Of a stretch of 61,939 bases of DNA, positions 19,064 to 28,180 are shown piece after piece. Source of the stretch: Pseudomonas paralcaligenes. GTDB taxonomy: Bacteria; Pseudomonadota; Gammaproteobacteria; Pseudomonadales; Pseudomonadaceae. The position numbers and the translations under genes were made by a program. The stretch is from contig NZ_BPFX01000013.1 in the NCBI RefSeq assembly GCF_019655855.1, positions 1-61,939 of the forward strand, given 5' to 3'. The notes beneath the pieces are model-generated. The model saw only the letters and a list, made by a program, of their open reading frames with translations, did not search any database and was not told the origin of the DNA. Position 1 is the first letter of the stretch. The number at the start of each line of letters is the position of its first letter.

Positions 19064-19680
19064 TGCCGCAGGCCGGGTTCAAGGGCATCCTGTTCCCCCT
19101 GCTGCTGTGGCTGCCGGTCACCTTCGCCATCTGGTACTTCTGCGGTCCGCTGCTGGCGATGCTGGTGGCGGGGCTGCTCGACCTGCTGCTGCCCCTGTTC
19201 ACCGGCGGGCGGATAACCCAGGTCGAGTCCGTGGGCGAGACGATCCAGGCGGTGGTCGTCCTCGGCGCCGGCTCCTACAAGGGGCTCGAGGTGCCGGCGG
19301 GGCAGACCGCCGAGCTGCTGATCCAGTCGCGGCCGATGATCTTCGCCTACGGCATGCCGGTGTTCCTGGCGCTGGCCTTCGCCGCGGATTCCCGCTGCGA
19401 CATTTCCCGCAACCTGCTGGGGCTGTGTGTCCTGCTGTTGCTGCTGGTCGCGGCCTTCGGCGCCGGAATGGACCTGGTGAAGTCGGTGTTCCTCAGCCTG
19501 CCCGCGGACATGGGGCGCACCTCCCTGTCGCGCATGCAGGCGGACCTGATCGCGCTCGGCTACCAGTTCGGCGTGCTGATCCTGCCGCTGGTGGTGCCGG
19601 TGCTGCTGGGTTGCTGGCTCTGCGCGGCGTGGTTCCGCAGCGCGCTGCTGCAGGCCGACGAGCCGGTCGCGCCGGAGTAG
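19063..19680 (+). CDS. Exosortase H-associated membrane protein
   Basis: Length is 205 residues. The ATG at 19063 overlaps the exosortase stop, so the two are translationally coupled. Hydrophobic segments lie at about 8-28, 30-45, 105-120, 125-145 and 170-195, with a polar loop (VESVGETIQAVVVLGAGSYK) between the N- and C-terminal membrane blocks. Topology, size and position match the membrane protein regularly found beside exosortase H. Its biochemical role is not established; it may help substrate handover or stabilise the enzyme. A hairpin (GGTGCGC-3-GCGCACC, 19698-19714) follows the stop. Confidence 0.82.
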   Translation: MPQAGFKGILFPLLLWLPVTFAIWYFCGPLLAMLVAGLLDLLLPLFTGGRITQVESVGETIQAVVVLGAGSYKGLEVPAGQTAELLIQSRPMIFAYGMPVFLALAFAADSRCDISRNLLGLCVLLLLLVAAFGAGMDLVKSVFLSLPADMGRTSLSRMQADLIALGYQFGVLILPLVVPVLLGCWLCAAWFRSALLQADEPVAPE

Positions 19681-19748
19681 GGCGAAGGGCTGGTGGCGGT
19701 GCGCGCGGCGCACCCTGCCAGGTGGCCTGCCGCGCACCATCTATCTGA

Positions 19749-20750
19749 CTAGCCGTCCTGATTGGCCCGGTAGGCGCCGGGGGTCAGGCCGGTCCATTTC
19801 TTGAAGGCGCGATGAAAGGCCGAGGGCTCGGAGAAGCCGAGCTGCTCGGCGAGGGCCTGGATGGACAGTTCGTCGCGGCCCAGGTGGTAGATGGCCAGGT
19901 CGCGGCGCAGGTGGTCCTTGAGTTCCTGGAAGCTGCTGCCTTCCTCGCGCAGGTGGCGGCGCAGGGTCTGCGGGCTGATGTGCAGCTGGGTGGCGACGCT
20001 TTCCAGGTCCGGCCAGTCGCGGCAGTCGCGACCGAGCAGGCGGCGGATGCGGCTGGTCAGGCTGTCGCCGCCATCCGGCCGGGCCAGCAGGTCGGCCGGC
20101 GAGTGGTCGAGGAACTGCTTGAGGGTGCGTTCATCCTGCAGCAGTGGCATCGCCAGGTAGCGGCCGTGGAACAGCAGGCTGGTGCAGTCGGCGTCGAAGC
20201 GCCGTGGGCAGGGGTAGAGCAGGTCGTACTCGCTGCCGTGCGGTGGCTCCGGGTAGGCGAAGCTGGCTTCCTCCAGGCGGATGCGCTGGCCGATCAGCCA
20301 ACTGCCGAGGCGGTGCCAGATCACCAGCAGGCTCTCGGTGAGGAAGTGGTCCGGGTCCCACATGGCCGAACTGTCCAGGGTCAGGCGCACCCATTCGCCC
20401 TCGCGCCGCAGCTGCACCCGCGGCGCATCGGGAAACAGGCCGTAGAACAGCATGCCGCGTACCAGCGCCTTTTCCAGGCTGTGGCAGTGGATGATGGCGT
20501 GGCACATCATGGCGAAGGTGCCGCGCTTGCTGGGGATGGAACCGAAGCCCATGTACTCGTCGTCGAGCAGCGCCCACAGGCCCTGCAGCAGGCGGGTGAA
20601 CTGTTCCGGGGCGATGCGCGCGCGCGGTTCGCTTAGCAGCGCCGGGCGGATGCCGACTTCGCGCAGCAACGGAGCGTAGTCACGCCCCTGGCGCTCGGCG
20701 CCGCGCAGGGCGGCGCGGACGAAGTGGCTGGCGATGGTGCGTTCGCGCAT
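19749..20750 (-). CDS. AraC-family transcriptional regulator (OruR/ArgR-like architecture)
   Basis: Length is 333 residues. The long N-terminal region (SHFVRAALRGAERQGRDYAPLLREVGI...) resembles the arabinose-binding-like domain of OruR-type regulators. The C-terminal 100 residues carry the double AraC helix-turn-helix, with VATQLHISPQTLRRHLREEG and IQALAEQLGFSEPSAFHRAFKKWTGLTPGAYR. It converges on the exosortase operon and is followed on its own strand by no partner gene. Its target is not evident; regulators of this type often control nearby catabolic genes, but none is here. Confidence 0.9.
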   Translation of the reverse strand: MRERTIASHFVRAALRGAERQGRDYAPLLREVGIRPALLSEPRARIAPEQFTRLLQGLWALLDDEYMGFGSIPSKRGTFAMMCHAIIHCHSLEKALVRGMLFYGLFPDAPRVQLRREGEWVRLTLDSSAMWDPDHFLTESLLVIWHRLGSWLIGQRIRLEEASFAYPEPPHGSEYDLLYPCPRRFDADCTSLLFHGRYLAMPLLQDERTLKQFLDHSPADLLARPDGGDSLTSRIRRLLGRDCRDWPDLESVATQLHISPQTLRRHLREEGSSFQELKDHLRRDLAIYHLGRDELSIQALAEQLGFSEPSAFHRAFKKWTGLTPGAYRANQDG

Positions 20751-20837
20751 GGATCGGGCTCGGTTGCAGGGTGCCCGGATGGTAAGGGGTGGGGGCGAAC
20801 CGGAACAAGCGTCGCTCCGGCCTTGGGCGCGGGGACC

Positions 20838-22550
20838 TCAGCCGAGCACCTGCCACACCAGCAGCGCGGCGAGCAGCAGGCTGGTGGCGCGCCAGAACAG
20901 CAGCGGATTGCGCTCCAGCAGTGGCTGGCGGCTCCGGTTCAGGTACTCGGCGCTGGGCTGGCGCAGGTCGTGGACGAATTCGGACAGCTCGGCGTGGCGC
21001 CGGTTCGGGTCCGGGTGCAGGGCCTTGCGCAGCACCTCGTCGAGCCAGGGCGGCAGGCTGCGCTCGGCGTCCAGCACCGACTGGTAGGCCAGTCGCCCCT
21101 GCTCGGCGCGGTTGCGGCACTTGGCGACTTCGGCGCCGTAGGGCAGACGGCCGCTGAGCAACTGGTAGGTGATCACTGCCAGGGAGAACAGGTCCGAACG
21201 CGGCGAGCCGGCCTCGCCGATGAAGTACTCCGGCGCCATGTACTGCAGGGTGCCCGGCAGCGCCTGCGCCGGCTGCCCGTGTGTGCGCTCGGCCAGGCCG
21301 GCGACCTGGGCCGAGCCGAAGTCGATCAGCCGCAGGGTGCCGGTGGCGTCGATCAGCAGGTTCTCCGGGCGCAGGTCCTGGTGCAGCATCTCCAGGCGGT
21401 GGAAGGCCTGCAGGCCGCGGGCGACCTGCTCGATCAGGTCGCGCACCTTCTCCAACCCCGGCCGGGGGTTGTCGATCATCCACTGGCGCAGGGTCTGGCC
21501 CTCGACGTATTCGCTCACGGTGTAGAGGTAGCGGCGCCGGCGCGTCTGCGGCGGGGACTTGAGCACGTGGGCGCTGTCGATGCGGCGGGCGATCCATTCC
21601 TCGGTGAGCAGGCGCTCCAGATGGGCGCGGTCGTCCTGCAGCTCGGTGGCCGGCACCTTGAGCGCCAGCGGCCGGTTGCCGTCCAGCGCCAGGTACACGT
21701 GGCTGCGGCTGCTGGCGTGCAGGCTGCGCACGATGCGGTAGCCGTCGAACTCCATGCGCGGTTGCAGCAATGGCGGCAGCGGCAGTTCGCCGAGCAGCTG
21801 GTGCAGTTCGCCGGCGTCGGCGCGGGGCAGCTGCTCGATGCGCACCAGCTGCACGGTGAGGTTGTCGTCGCTGCCGCGCTGGTAGGCGGCCTCGGCGATG
21901 GCGCGGGCGGCGCCGTCGAGGTCGGCGCCGTGGGCCTGGATCAGCTCGACCATGGCCGACGGCGGCAGGTGTTCGTGGATGCCGTCGGTGGTCAGCAGGA
22001 ACAGGTCGCCCGGCTCCAGGGCCAGGCTGCGATGGTCCAGTTCCAGGTGCGGGCCGACGCCCAGGGCGCGGCTGAGGTAGCTGGTGTCGCGCGAGACCCA
22101 CAGGCGGTGGTCCTCGGTCAGGCGTTCCAGCTCGTCGCCGCGCAGGCGCTGGATGCGCGTGTCGCCGGCATGGAACAGGTGCGCGCTGGTGGCCTTGAGC
22201 ACCAGCGCGCTGAGGGTGCAGACGTAGCCGCGGTCCATGTCGTAGCGATACTGGCTCTGCCGCGTCTGGGCATAGAGCCAGGCGTTGGCGGCCATCAGCA
22301 CGCGCTGCGCGGATTTCTTCACCGACCAGGCCTCGGCGGTGCAGTAGTAGTCCTCGAGGAAGCTGGCCACCGCCGCCTCGCTGGCGATGTGGCTGACGGC
22401 GCTGCTGCCGATGCCGTCGGCCAGGGCGATGGCGATGCCCTTGCTGGAGAGCTGGGGCTCGGGTGGCACGCAGGCGCCGTGGAAGTCCTGGTTGACCTCC
22501 TTGCGGCCCTTGTCCGAGTACTGGCCGAGGCTGACGACGAGCTGGGTCAT
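20838..22550 (-). CDS. Bifunctional PP2C-type phosphatase / Ser-Thr protein kinase with C-terminal membrane anchor
   Basis: Length is 570 residues. Residues 1-240 are a PP2C phosphatase (GRKEVNQDFHG, IAIALADGIGSS, LFLLTTDGIHEHL, GSDDNLTVQLV). Residues about 270-530 are a protein kinase (LALKVPA ATP lysine; MLHQDLRPENLL, where HQD replaces HRD; LIDFGSAQ; APEYFIGEAGSPRSDLFSLAV). The C terminus ends in one hydrophobic helix (RATSLLLAALLVWQVLG). The gene follows a formate/nitrite-family channel on the same strand, 120 bases on, separated by a palindromic repeat. Other Pseudomonas nitrate-assimilation loci carry a Ser/Thr kinase next to nirB, so a role in controlling nitrate or nitrite uptake is plausible. 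No substrate is shown. Confidence 0.9.
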   Translation of the reverse strand: MTQLVVSLGQYSDKGRKEVNQDFHGACVPPEPQLSSKGIAIALADGIGSSAVSHIASEAAVASFLEDYYCTAEAWSVKKSAQRVLMAANAWLYAQTRQSQYRYDMDRGYVCTLSALVLKATSAHLFHAGDTRIQRLRGDELERLTEDHRLWVSRDTSYLSRALGVGPHLELDHRSLALEPGDLFLLTTDGIHEHLPPSAMVELIQAHGADLDGAARAIAEAAYQRGSDDNLTVQLVRIEQLPRADAGELHQLLGELPLPPLLQPRMEFDGYRIVRSLHASSRSHVYLALDGNRPLALKVPATELQDDRAHLERLLTEEWIARRIDSAHVLKSPPQTRRRRYLYTVSEYVEGQTLRQWMIDNPRPGLEKVRDLIEQVARGLQAFHRLEMLHQDLRPENLLIDATGTLRLIDFGSAQVAGLAERTHGQPAQALPGTLQYMAPEYFIGEAGSPRSDLFSLAVITYQLLSGRLPYGAEVAKCRNRAEQGRLAYQSVLDAERSLPPWLDEVLRKALHPDPNRRHAELSEFVHDLRQPSAEYLNRSRQPLLERNPLLFWRATSLLLAALLVWQVLG

Positions 22551-22582
22551 GGGCGGAGCGGGCTCTCGGTCCGTGCGCCATC

Positions 22583-22654
22583 GTAGGAGCGGCCTTGGCC
22601 GCGAGCTTCTGGCTTTCGGTTACAGGAAAGGCTCGCGGCCGAGGCCGCTCCTAC
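22583..22654. repeat. Palindromic REP-like element (GTAGGAGCGGCC type)
   Basis: Two 24-base arms (22583-22606 starting GTAGGAGCGGCCTTGGCC, and its inverse at 22631-22654) are separated by 24 bases. It lies between the channel and kinase genes. This sequence type is widely dispersed in Pseudomonas genomes, and a relative occurs here at 44215-44284. It may attenuate transcription from the channel into the kinase gene. Confidence 0.85.
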
Positions 22655-22670
22655 AGGGCGTGAAGGGGTT

Positions 22671-23483
22671 TCAGACGAAGGAGCGCTTGGGCGCGGTCTT
22701 CACGTGGGTGGCGTAGAGGGTCAGGCCGGTGAAGGCGAGACCGCCGACCAGGTTGCCCAGGGCGGTGGGGATCTCGTTCCACAGCATGTAGTCCATCACC
22801 GAGAAGTCGCCGCCCATGATCATCGCCGAGGGGAACAGGAACATGTTCACCACCGAGTGCTCGAAGCCCATGTAGAAGAACAGCATGATCGGCATCCACA
22901 TGGCGATGGTCTTGCCGCTGACGGTGGTGGAGATCATCGCGCCGACCACGCCCATGGACACCATCCAGTTGCACAGCATGCCGCGCAGGAAGATGGTCAG
23001 CCAGCCGGCCAGGCCGTACTCGGCGTAGCCCAGGGTGCGGTCTTCGCCGATGTGGGAGATCTTCTCGCCGATCGCGCCGGGCTCGGTGGAGAAGCCGTAG
23101 GTGAAGACGAAGGCCATCATGAAGGCCACGGTGAGGGCGCCGGCGAAGTTGCCGGTGAACACCAGGCCCCAGTTCTTCAGCACGCCGCTGACGGTGACGC
23201 CGGGGCGCTTGTCCAGCAGGGCCAGCGGGGTGAGGACGAAGACCCCGGTGAGCAGGTCGAAGCCCATCAGGTAGAGCATCACGAAGCCGACCGGGAACAG
23301 CACGGCGCCGAGCAGCGGCGAGCCGGTCTGCACGCTGATGCTGACGGCGAACACCGCGGCCAGGGCGAGGATGGCGCCGGCCATGAAGGCGCGGATCAGG
23401 GTGTCGCGGGTGGACATGAAGATCTTCGATTCACCGGCGTCGACCATCTTGGTGACGAACTCGGCGGGGATCAGGTAGGACAT
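22671..23483 (-). CDS. Formate/nitrite transporter (FNT) family channel, NirC-like
   Basis: Length is 270 residues from ATG 23483, with GAGAGAGAAC upstream. The sequence shows FNT features: six hydrophobic segments, GFVMLYLMGFDLLTGVF, LKNWGLVFTGNFAGAL, FLRGMLCNWMVSMGVV, and MGFEHSVVNMFLFPSAMIMGGDFS with the conserved central His (FEHSVVN). FNT proteins move nitrite or formate across the inner membrane. A sigma-54 promoter and a NasT-type leader in front link it to nitrogen assimilation, so nitrite is the more likely substrate. The longer upstream reading in frame runs through the leader hairpins and is not real. Confidence 0.92.
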   Translation of the reverse strand: MSYLIPAEFVTKMVDAGESKIFMSTRDTLIRAFMAGAILALAAVFAVSISVQTGSPLLGAVLFPVGFVMLYLMGFDLLTGVFVLTPLALLDKRPGVTVSGVLKNWGLVFTGNFAGALTVAFMMAFVFTYGFSTEPGAIGEKISHIGEDRTLGYAEYGLAGWLTIFLRGMLCNWMVSMGVVGAMISTTVSGKTIAMWMPIMLFFYMGFEHSVVNMFLFPSAMIMGGDFSVMDYMLWNEIPTALGNLVGGLAFTGLTLYATHVKTAPKRSFV

Positions 23484-23522
23484 GTTGTTCTCTCTCGTGC
23501 TGGGAGCGATTTTCCCGGGGAC

Positions 23523-23607
23523 AAAAAAAGGCGCCTGAAACCTCGCGGTTTCAGGCGCCCTTGCCTGTTCTGCGCCCGTGGCCTCGGCCACTCGATCGCC
23601 GTTGATC
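23523..23607 (-). promoter_or_regulatory. NasT/ANTAR-type dual-hexaloop antitermination leader of the FNT gene
   Basis: On the minus strand, hairpin P1 is GATC-AACGGC-GATC (23594-23607). Hairpin P2 is CAGGC-AAGGGC-GCCTG (23552-23567). The terminator is a perfect 13-bp stem GGCGCCTGAAACC around a TCGC/GCGA loop (23530-23559), followed by a run of seven T. Both hexaloops have A at position 1 and G at position 4, the key bases of ANTAR-responsive loops. The 3' arm of P2 overlaps the 5' arm of the terminator, so stabilising P2 would prevent termination. The regulator gene (nasT) is not in the window. Confidence 0.85.
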
Positions 23608-23650
23608 GATCGGGCCACCCGCTTGTATCGAGCGGGTGTCGCAGGGGACG

Positions 23651-23667
23651 ATGCAGAGGCTGTGCCA
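23651..23667 (-). promoter_or_regulatory. Sigma-54 promoter of the FNT/kinase unit
   Basis: The minus strand reads TGGCACAGCCTCTGCA, matching the -24/-12 pattern TGGCACG-N4-TTGCW with the GG and GC doublets correctly spaced. It lies just upstream of the hexaloop leader, about 170 bases before the ATG. Confidence 0.85.
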
Positions 23668-23732
23668 GTTTCGCGGAGCGAGCGGGAAGTCCGTGTCCGC
23701 GGGCCCACGGCCCCGGTCGATGGCCTAAGAGG

Positions 23733-23747
23733 GCGCCAAAAGGGTGC
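23733..23747. promoter_or_regulatory. Possible NtrC-type enhancer site
   Basis: GCGCCAAAAGGGTGC resembles the NtrC dyad GCACC-N5-GGTGC with one mismatch. It lies about 70 bases upstream of the sigma-54 promoter, where enhancer sites are expected. This is a single imperfect site, so confidence is low. Confidence 0.4.
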
Positions 23748-23777
23748 GCGAGGAGGCTTCTCTGCCCCGAACCGATG

Positions 23778-23840
23778 CCGTAGGGCGGGTGAAACCCGCG
23801 CGGGGAGCCTGGCTTATCGCGGGTTTCACCCGCCCTACGG
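23778..23840. repeat. Perfect inverted repeat (CCGTAGGGCGGGTGAAACCC type)
   Basis: Two 23-base arms (23778-23800 and 23818-23840) with a 17-base loop lie immediately after the modC stop. A diverged copy lies at 25661-25712 inside the mod operon. It is a dispersed palindrome that can fold in RNA of either strand and may act as a 3' end or stability element for modC mRNA. It has no T-run. Confidence 0.8.
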
Positions 23841-23847
23841 TTGATGC

Positions 23848-24945
23848 CTACGCCAGCAGCGCCACCGACTTGATCTGCGCCCACAGGCGCTGGCCCGGGT
23901 GCAGGCCGAGCTGGTCGCGGGAGTAGCGGGTGATGCGGGCCAGCAGCGGAGTGCCCTGCATGTCCAGGCGCACCAGCACATGGGCGCCGTTGTCGGCGTC
24001 CAGCTGGTCCTGCACGGTCACCGGCAGCAGGTTGAGGATGCTGCTGTGCGCGGGGCGTTCCAGGTTCAGGCTGACGTCGCGGGCCTGGATGCGGATGCGC
24101 AGCAGGCTGCCGGCCGGCACGGCCGGGTGGGTGATGCGCAGCGGCAGCCCGCCGGGCGCCAGGGCGAGGTCGAGCAGGCGGTAGTCCGCGTCGTAGCCGC
24201 GCACCTCGCCCTCGACCACCACGCCGGCGTCTTCCTCGTGGGCCTGGGGCAGGTCGAGGCGGGCGAGCATGTCGCCGATCGGCCCGCTGGCCAGGGCCTT
24301 GCCTTCCTCCAGCACGACCAGGTGGTCGGCCAGGCGCGCCACTTCGTCCGGCGAATGGCTGACGTAGAGAATCGGGATGTCCAGCTCGTCGTGCAGGCGC
24401 TTGAGGTAGGGCAGTATCTCGGCCTTGCGCTTGAGGTCCAGGGCCGCCAGCGGCTCGTCCATCAGCAGCAGGCCGGGACTGGTCAGCAGGGCGCGGGCGA
24501 TACCGACGCGCTGCCGCTCGCCGCCGGAGAGCCTGGCCGGCATGCGGTCGAGCAGGTGGCCGATGCCGAGCAGTTCGAGGGCCTGGTCGAGCGCCACCTT
24601 GCGCTCCCGGGCGGGAATGCGCCGGAGCCCGTATTCGAGGTTGCGCCGCACGGACAGGTGCTCGAACAGGCTCGCCTCCTGGAACACGTAGCCCAGCGCC
24701 CGCCGGTGGGTGGGCAGGAAGTGGCCTCGCGCGCTGTCCTGCCAGGGTTTGCCGTTGACTTCGAGGAAGCCTTCCTGCGCCCGTTCCAGGCCGGCGACGC
24801 AGCGCAGGAAGGTGGTCTTGCCGGAGCCGGAGTGGCCGAGCAGGCCGGTGACGCCACGGCCGGGCAGCTGCAGGTCGAGATCCAGCAGGAAGTTGCCGTA
24901 GGGCACGCGGAAGCGCGCGCGGATGCCTTTTCCGGAGGCGGACAC
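23848..24945 (-). CDS. modC: Molybdate ABC transporter ATP-binding protein ModC
   Basis: Length is 365 residues. The ABC ATPase half has Walker [10 protein letters not shown], signature [15 protein letters not shown], Walker [13 protein letters not shown] and the switch His in [15 protein letters not shown]. The C-terminal ~130 residues form the TOBE/MOP-type regulatory domain typical of ModC ([20 protein letters not shown], then [17 protein letters not shown]). It powers molybdate import at the inner membrane. The start lies 2 bases after the modB stop, so the pair is coupled. Imported molybdate would feed cofactor synthesis for the nitrate reductase encoded nearby. Confidence 0.96.
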   Translation of the reverse strand: MSASGKGIRARFRVPYGNFLLDLDLQLPGRGVTGLLGHSGSGKTTFLRCVAGLERAQEGFLEVNGKPWQDSARGHFLPTHRRALGYVFQEASLFEHLSVRRNLEYGLRRIPARERKVALDQALELLGIGHLLDRMPARLSGGERQRVGIARALLTSPGLLLMDEPLAALDLKRKAEILPYLKRLHDELDIPILYVSHSPDEVARLADHLVVLEEGKALASGPIGDMLARLDLPQAHEEDAGVVVEGEVRGYDADYRLLDLALAPGGLPLRITHPAVPAGSLLRIRIQARDVSLNLERPAHSSILNLLPVTVQDQLDADNGAHVLVRLDMQGTPLLARITRYSRDQLGLHPGQRLWAQIKSVALLA

Positions 24946-24947
24946 GG

Positions 24948-25628
24948 TCAGCGCTCCAGCGGCCGGATGCGGCCCTTGACGTGCAGCGTCAGCAGGACCA
25001 GGAAGGAGAACAGCAGCATGCCGGCGGCCAGCCAGTGGGCCTGAGCGTACTCCATGGCCTCGACGTGATCGAAGATCTGCACCGAGACGACGCGGGTCTT
25101 GTCCGGGATGTTGCCGCCGATCATCAGCACCACACCGAACTCACCGACGGTATGGGCGAAGCCCAGCACGGTGGCGGTGAGGAAGCCGGGCCGGGCCAGC
25201 GGCAGGGCGACGGTGAAGAAGCTGTCCCACGGCCCCGCGCGCAGGGTGGCGGCCACTTCCATCGGGCGCTCGCCCATGGCCTCGAAGGCGTTCTGGATCG
25301 GCTGGATGACGAAGGGCATGGAATAGAAGATCGAGCCGACCACCAGGCCGGCGAAGCTGAAGGGCAGGATGCCGAGCCCCAGGCTCTGGGTGAACTGGCC
25401 GATGAAGCCGTGCGGACCCATGGTTACCAGCAGGTAGAAGCCGATCACCGTCGGCGGCAGCACCAGGGGCAGGGCGACCACGGCGGCGACCGGGCCCTTC
25501 AGCCGCGAGCGGGTGCGTGCCAGCCACCAGGCGATGGGCGTGCCGATCAACAGCAGCAGCACCGTGGTCAGCGTCGCCAGCTGCAGGGTCAGCCAGATCG
25601 CGGAGAAGTCGGCGCTGGTCAGGGGCAT
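24948..25628 (-). CDS. modB: Molybdate ABC transporter permease ModB
   Basis: Length is 226 residues with five or six membrane helices ([60 protein letters not shown]). The cytoplasmic EAA-type coupling loop for ModC reads [20 protein letters not shown]. This is the usual ModB length. It lies between modA and modC, with 119 bases to modA that contain a palindrome. Confidence 0.96.
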   Translation of the reverse strand: MPLTSADFSAIWLTLQLATLTTVLLLLIGTPIAWWLARTRSRLKGPVAAVVALPLVLPPTVIGFYLLVTMGPHGFIGQFTQSLGLGILPFSFAGLVVGSIFYSMPFVIQPIQNAFEAMGERPMEVAATLRAGPWDSFFTVALPLARPGFLTATVLGFAHTVGEFGVVLMIGGNIPDKTRVVSVQIFDHVEAMEYAQAHWLAAGMLLFSFLVLLTLHVKGRIRPLER

Positions 25629-25660
25629 CGCGGGGTATTCCCTTGGTCTGGACAGTGGGC

Positions 25661-25712
25661 AGGGCGGGTGCAGCCCGCGTCGTCGATCACGCGGTTTTCA
25701 CCCGCCCTACGG
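25661..25712. repeat. Imperfect inverted repeat between modA and modB
   Basis: Arms AGGGCGGGTGCAGCCCGCG and CGCGGTTTTCACCCGCCCT fold with a short loop. It is related to the palindrome at 23778-23840. Inside the operon it could set different mRNA levels for modA and modBC. Confidence 0.7.
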
Positions 25713-25747
25713 CCTGGGCGAACCCTACAAGGCCCGTTCGCCGCCGG

Positions 25748-27654
<1,907 letters not shown>

Positions 27655-27723
27655 GGGGTGGCTCCTAGGGGGGAAAGTGTCCCGGCCGATCGTTGCGCTC
27701 CGCGCAACGGGGCCTGAGTGTAG

Positions 27724-27747
27724 CGCTATGTTCGTTCATATATAACG
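27724..27747 (-). promoter_or_regulatory. ModE operator upstream of the porin-modABC unit
   Basis: The minus strand reads CGTTATAT, eight spacer bases, then ACATAGCG. The Escherichia coli modA operator has CGTTATAT-N8-ACATAACG, so 15 of 16 half-site bases agree, with identical spacing. It is 70 bases upstream of the porin start and just after the nirD terminator. ModE with molybdate would repress this unit. No modE gene is in the window. Confidence 0.82.
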
Positions 27748-27755
27748 GTCGATGG

Positions 27756-27784
27756 AAAAACGGCCTTGACCATGGTCAAGGCCG
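27756..27784 (-). terminator. Intrinsic terminator of nirBD
   Basis: On the minus strand a nearly perfect palindrome CGGCCTTGACCATGGTCAAG with closing GCCG is followed by TTTTT. It lies 19 bases after the nirD stop and separates nirBD from the porin-modABC unit. Confidence 0.85.
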
Positions 27785-27802
27785 CCTGGCCGTGCGGGGC
27801 TT

Positions 27803-28180
27803 TCAGCCCAGGCCGATTTCCACGTGCTCGCCGCGCAGTCGCACCGGCCATACCGGCAGTTGCTGCTCCGGGTATTCCAGGCAGCTGCCGTCGCTCAGGC
27901 GGAAGTGCTGCTTGTACAGGGGCGAGGCGATCACCAGGTCGCCGCCGAGCTGGCCGACGATGCCGCGGCCGATCACGTTGGCGCCGGACTTCGGGTCGCG
28001 GTTGCCGATGGCGAAGACCTGCTGACCGTCCTCGGCCGGCAGGTAGAACAGCGCCACCTGGTGATCGCCGCAGCGGGCGACCACGCCGGAGTTGGCCACC
28101 AGGTCGTTCAGCGTGCACAGCGGCTGCCAGTCGGTGGCGTTGTCGAGGGTCAGGTTCAGGGCGGTGTTGGACGGGCTCAT
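27803..28180 (-). CDS. nirD: Nitrite reductase (NADH) small subunit NirD
   Basis: Length is 125 residues, a Rieske-like fold without the Fe-S ligands, as usual for NirD (WQPLCTLNDLVANSGVVA, VFAIGNRDPKSGANVIGRGIV, LVIASPLYKQHFRLSDGSCLE). It pairs with NirB for six-electron reduction of nitrite to ammonium in the cytoplasm. The ATG at 28180 overlaps the nirB stop by one base (TGATG), so translation is coupled. Frames extending further upstream run antisense or out of frame inside nirB and are not real. Confidence 0.96.
   Translation of the reverse strand: MSPSNTALNLTLDNATDWQPLCTLNDLVANSGVVARCGDHQVALFYLPAEDGQQVFAIGNRDPKSGANVIGRGIVGQLGGDLVIASPLYKQHFRLSDGSCLEYPEQQLPVWPVRLRGEHVEIGLG

Noticed and set aside
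23484..23708. N-terminal extension of the FNT protein by 75 codons
   Set aside because: The extension runs through the hexaloop hairpins and terminator and reaches past the sigma-54 promoter. ATG 23483 has a ribosome site and the normal family start.
23778..23840. Inverted repeat considered as the intrinsic terminator of modC
   Set aside because: It has no T-run, and related copies occur elsewhere (25661-25712), so it is better described as a dispersed palindrome, although it may still affect mRNA ends.
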